A stretch of 64,000 nt of DNA from CAZVKN01 sp964627035. Lineage in GTDB: Bacteria; Electryoneota; AABM5-125-24; Hatepunaeales; Hatepunaeaceae. The notes beneath the pieces were generated by a model. It was not told the origin of the DNA. It did not search any database and was given only the letters and a program-made list of their open reading frames with translations. Below, piece after piece: positions 61,802 through 64,000 of the stretch. Each line of letters starts with the position of its first letter. Within the stretch, counting starts at the first letter, position 1. The position numbers were made by a program, and so were the translations under genes. Location of the stretch: contig CAZVKN010000016.1 of NCBI GenBank assembly GCA_964627035.1, forward strand, positions 8,092 through 72,091, given 5' to 3'.

Positions 61802-61833
61802 CCATTTTTTACCATTAACTGGTTAAAAAATGG
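61802..61833. promoter_or_regulatory. Palindrome at the start of mraZ
   Basis: CCATTTTTTACCA-TTAAC-TGGTTAAAAAATGG: 13 bp of stem with one bulge. It covers the alternative upstream start codon. It may be an RNA hairpin in the mraZ leader or a protein operator. Confidence 0.5.
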
Positions 61834-61835
61834 TT

Positions 61836-61856
61836 GTTCTCACCAAATCATACCAC
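61836..61856 (-). promoter_or_regulatory. Possible MraZ operator repeats
   Basis: On the minus strand GTGGTATGATTTGGTGAGAAC has TGGT twice, about 10 bases apart. MraZ in other bacteria binds three TGGG-type direct repeats spaced 10 bases apart. The sites overlap the likely transcription start. The match is only partial. Confidence 0.4.
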
Positions 61857-61857
61857 A

Positions 61858-61886
61858 AATATAGATAAAGAAAGGATTGATGTCAA
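61858..61886 (-). promoter_or_regulatory. Sigma-70-type promoter of the dcw cluster
   Basis: On the minus strand TTGACA (61881-61886), a 17-base spacer and TATATT (61858-61863), followed by TG. The sequence TATATTTG also fits the TAnnTTTG box known from Bacteroidota. It is the best promoter in the 291-base gap to the next gene, which otherwise is AT-rich with no feature I can name. Confidence 0.75.
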
Positions 61887-62096
61887 GATCAATCCATATG
61901 TTTTTGGTTTGTACTTTAAAATAACTCAGCGAAAAGTGCTGATTCTAAAAGATTGTAAGTATGTATCCGTTAATTGTTTAAGCCGTTCACCCACAGTATA
62001 GCATGAATAGAGCCCGAATGCAATAGAAAACTGCTTATCTGCTCTATCTTAATGTAAAACTTTAGCTAAATCTGTCTTTGTAGATTAGATCCGTTT

Positions 62097-62795
62097 TTAC
62101 CTTGCCCTTCTCACCATGGCTTTCAACCAATGATGCAGTGGCAGCATATCCTTAAATATTTCGTAACTCTGCTCTATCACATCACTTGTAAAGAACCATG
62201 GAGGAATATCACAGTTGATTCCCACATGCAGACCGTTGTAAAGCAGCAGTTCGGCGCGTTCATGGTTCGGGTCATAACCTCTCGGTGTCCTTTTGTAATG
62301 CCTGCCGCCCACCGCATAAGATCCGCTCCCTTCAACTTCCTTTATCTTGGCGGCAAGGTCAGTGCCGAACTCCGGATGCACAACGGATTCGCGATACTCT
62401 TCCAGTAGTGGCTTTGGAAATTGATAGACACCTACCCCCAACATCAGTTTTGGCGGATCCAGATGGAGGTAAAATCCTGAATTTTCGAGTTTTTTTCGAT
62501 CACCTTCCCACAGCCATATGCCGAGATGCGTCTTGTAAGGGGTCTTATCCTTACTGAATCGGACATCCCGATAGATGCGGAATATTGACCGATTAACTTT
62601 CGAATCCGCAATTACATCTGGAGCGATAGCTTTGATCCTCGCGCCCATGTCCGAAACGAAACTTCGCGCCGGATCTATGACATATTTTGTGAAGTCATCT
62701 CTGTGCGCATCGAACCAGGCTTTATTGTTGTTATTACGAAGATCGGTAAAAAAGCTGATACACTCTTTTGGGAATCCCTGAAACATGTCTGCCAT
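62097..62795 (-). CDS. DUF2461 family protein
   Basis: 232 residues, with GAGGAGG before the ATG. Motifs are FQGFPKECISFFTDLRNNNN, NKAWFDAHRDDF, SIFRIYRDVRFSKDKTPYKT and GFYLHLDPPKLMLGVG, which define the DUF2461 (TIGR02453) family. The function is not established. It lies between the dcw promoter region and tRNA-Ser, on the same strand as the dcw cluster but separated from it. Confidence 0.9.
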   Translation of the reverse strand: MADMFQGFPKECISFFTDLRNNNNKAWFDAHRDDFTKYVIDPARSFVSDMGARIKAIAPDVIADSKVNRSIFRIYRDVRFSKDKTPYKTHLGIWLWEGDRKKLENSGFYLHLDPPKLMLGVGVYQFPKPLLEEYRESVVHPEFGTDLAAKIKEVEGSGSYAVGGRHYKRTPRGYDPNHERAELLLYNGLHVGINCDIPPWFFTSDVIEQSYEIFKDMLPLHHWLKAMVRRAR

Positions 62796-62913
62796 TTTTC
62801 TGCCTCCTCAATTGTATCGTATCTGATTGAGTTCTTTTAATATCCGTAGTGTGGTACGTTAATTATTCGATTGGGTTGCTAAAATCTGTGTGGAGAGGTA
62901 TATTTGGTTGTTC

Positions 62914-62999
62914 GGAGAGTTGCCGGAGCGGTCGAACGGGGCGGTCTCGAAAACCGTTGTAGGCTCTGCTTACCGGGGGTTCGAATCCCTCACTCTCCG
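62914..62999 (+). tRNA. tRNA-Ser(CGA)
   Basis: The acceptor stem GGAGAGT (62914-62920) pairs with ACTCTCC (62992-62998), followed by discriminator G; CCA is not encoded. The anticodon stem GCGGT/ACCGT encloses the loop CTCGAAA, so the anticodon is CGA. A long variable arm, as in type II tRNAs for serine, and a T arm with GGTTCGAATCC are present. Confidence 0.93.
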
Positions 63000-63009
63000 C
63001 TGAATGGAT

Positions 63010-63043
63010 AAGGGATTGCGTGAGTTGCGTGATCCCTTTTTCT
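63010..63043 (+). terminator. Terminator of tRNA-Ser
   Basis: AAGGGAT (63010-63016) pairs with ATCCCTT (63032-63038), with TTTC after it. The loop contains TTGCGTGA twice. Confidence 0.7.
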
Positions 63044-63061
63044 CTCTTCATTTTTCCTTTG

Positions 63062-63081
63062 TGGCACACTCTTGGCACACT
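63062..63081. repeat. Direct repeat TGGCACACT, possible integrase arm sites
   Basis: TGGCACACT occurs at 63062-63070 and 63073-63081, between tRNA-Ser and the integrase remnant. This is where arm-type binding sites of a tRNA-targeting integrase would sit. Confidence 0.45.
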
Positions 63082-63163
63082 TTTTTTCGTGATTTCCTGT
63101 TTTTCTATTGCACATCATGTAAGCTATTGCATCTCCATGTAGAATGTTATAACGAGGCAAATC

Positions 63164-63348
63164 ATGGCGACAATCCGAAAAAGAATCAATCAAGCCGGAA
63201 AAAAGTCTTATCATGCACAGATAAGGTTGAAGGGCTATACACCCGAACCGCAAGTTTTACTCGATTAACAGATGAAAAGAAATGGGTTGCATCTGTTGAG
63301 TCATCAATCTGCCTCTCCCATCACCTTGTTAAATATCAGATTTTCTAA
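63164..63348 (+). pseudogene. Frameshifted fragment of a tyrosine-recombinase integrase
   Basis: The ATG at 63164 has GAGG upstream. It encodes MATIRKRINQAGKKSYHAQI and RLKGYT, the start of many phage and island integrases (arm-binding domain). The frame then hits a stop at 63268. A different frame gives TASFTRLTDEKKWVASVESS, the sequence that follows in intact integrases. So one frameshift near 63245-63265 broke the gene. The rest is missing: after about 63310 the text no longer matches. It sits 164 bases downstream of tRNA-Ser, the usual position. Confidence 0.72.
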
Positions 63349-63896
63349 ACATCTCACCGAAAATGGTGTAATCCACAATATTCTTGTAGATCTCCATATT
63401 GCTGTCAAATATGCTGTGAAGAACATCCTGTCTCTGGTCTTTTATCATCTGACCAGCCAGCATTGGATTTGAATGATTTCATGTCAATCATTAAATCATG
63501 AATTAGATACTCGAAATACCGGTTATTTTTATTCTTCGACCGTTCAGTTGATAATCATGTGTCGGAATTAGCGGGAAACCGGTTCAATCTTGGCATGGAT
63601 TTCATTTTGAACAGGGACAGGTGAGATAATAGTAAGAATTTGACGAATAATTGTTATTTGATTAACGCTATTTTCGGTGCTGGGCTAATTTGATCTCTGT
63701 TCTTTGAAACTCTTGGAAATTAACAGCTCTTCGATTATATTGCTGGTATTCCACGTAAGGTGACCGAGCTCGGTCGCGCACATGTATGTCGATTAGTCGC
63801 TTATTGCCGATTTTGGTGATAAGCCTCTGGTATTGATGTGCGTTTACCTTGCGTGGAAACAAAGTAAGCAGCAAATTGACTATTGGAGGCTTTATT
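63349..63896. other. Stretch with no clear gene
   Basis: AT-rich. It has short open frames with no recognisable protein. A 14-base perfect palindrome GACCGAGCTCGGTC is at 63762-63775. It may be the remnant of an island whose integrase is the pseudogene at 63164. Confidence 0.5.
63762..63775. promoter_or_regulatory. 14-base perfect palindrome
   Basis: GACCGAGCTCGGTC. It lies 122 bases before the short reading frame at 63897. It could be a dimeric-repressor operator; no other support. Confidence 0.25.
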
Positions 63897-63956
63897 ATGA
63901 GCTTGAACAAATCGCAGCGAGTTGTTATTGGGATAGGTGCTTTATTGATTGTTTGA
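63897..63956 (+). pseudogene. Short, probably truncated membrane-protein start
   Basis: The ATG is preceded by TTGGAGG, a strong ribosome binding site. It codes for only 19 residues (MSLNKSQRVVIGIGALLIV) before a TGA. The sequence looks like the start of a small membrane protein whose later part is missing or out of frame. It is close to the window end. Confidence 0.35.
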
Positions 63957-64000
63957 CGTCAGAACGTATTGGACAAAATTGTACAATAAGTTAAGGACTG

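Noticed and set aside
63668..63910. 80-codon open frame on the minus strand near the window end
   Set aside because: No recognisable protein, no ribosome binding site, and it overlaps the stronger start on the plus strand.
1..64000. CRISPR array
   Set aside because: I saw no regularly spaced direct repeats with unique spacers.
62975..64000. Second attachment site for the integrase
   Set aside because: No copy of the tRNA-Ser 3' end was found downstream in the window.

Overview
The window looks like chromosome from an uncultured member of the Fibrobacteres-Chlorobi-Bacteroidetes (FCB) superphylum. The evidence is: several large secreted proteins end in a type IX secretion (T9SS) sorting domain (motif PNPFN, then a G-x-Y/V-x-Y beta-sandwich and a basic end); a PorU-like C25 peptidase lies next to a PorV-like outer-membrane protein; and the primary-type sigma factor is short and lacks region 1.1. 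The best promoters I can read are TTGACA-N17-TATATT or TATCTT, so it need not be a classical Bacteroidota. I cannot name the phylum. The window carries almost no mobile genes but many small intergenic palindromic repeats.

Layout. 1-8261 (minus): an edge-truncated TPR gene, an E2 acyltransferase with lipA and a tiny ferritin-like gene, then folC, a rhomboid protease, asd and an ABC-2 permease. 8598-16708 (minus): two big T9SS cargo proteins flank a tandem pair of methyltransferases and an AbrB/RelE-type toxin-antitoxin pair. 17180-27344 (plus): an unknown protein, rpoD, a TPR protein, folP, rimI, accD, a receiver-kinase hybrid, two lipoproteins (one an M48 peptidase), then moaA behind a probable molybdenum-cofactor riboswitch, and a TauE/SafE permease. 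27471-42086 (minus): two related small membrane proteins, a large protease/beta-propeller/beta-barrel protein, a three-gene toxin-antitoxin-like cassette, an M6-like pseudopeptidase, porV and porU. 42354-61760 (minus): ftsX, ftsE, a methyltransferase and the division and cell wall cluster, in transcription order mraZ-rsmH-ftsL-ftsI-murE-mraY-murD-ftsW-murG-murC-murB-ftsQ-ftsA-ftsZ, mostly joined by 1-4 base overlaps. 62097-64000: a DUF2461 protein, tRNA-Ser(CGA) and a decayed integrase.

How the genes work together: the dcw run makes lipid II precursors and the septal machinery, but has no murF or ddl. lipA supplies lipoyl groups to the E2 protein beside it. PorU and PorV would process and anchor the sorting-domain proteins found nearby.

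The most interesting new item is a 131-bp nonautonomous element at 29230-29360. It has perfect 16-bp terminal inverted repeats and a 5-bp target duplication, and it has inserted into a different dispersed repeat. Two degenerate relatives lie at 27366 and 43891. Each intact copy can fold into two hairpins whose six-base loops are complementary, which suggests a kissing-loop RNA.
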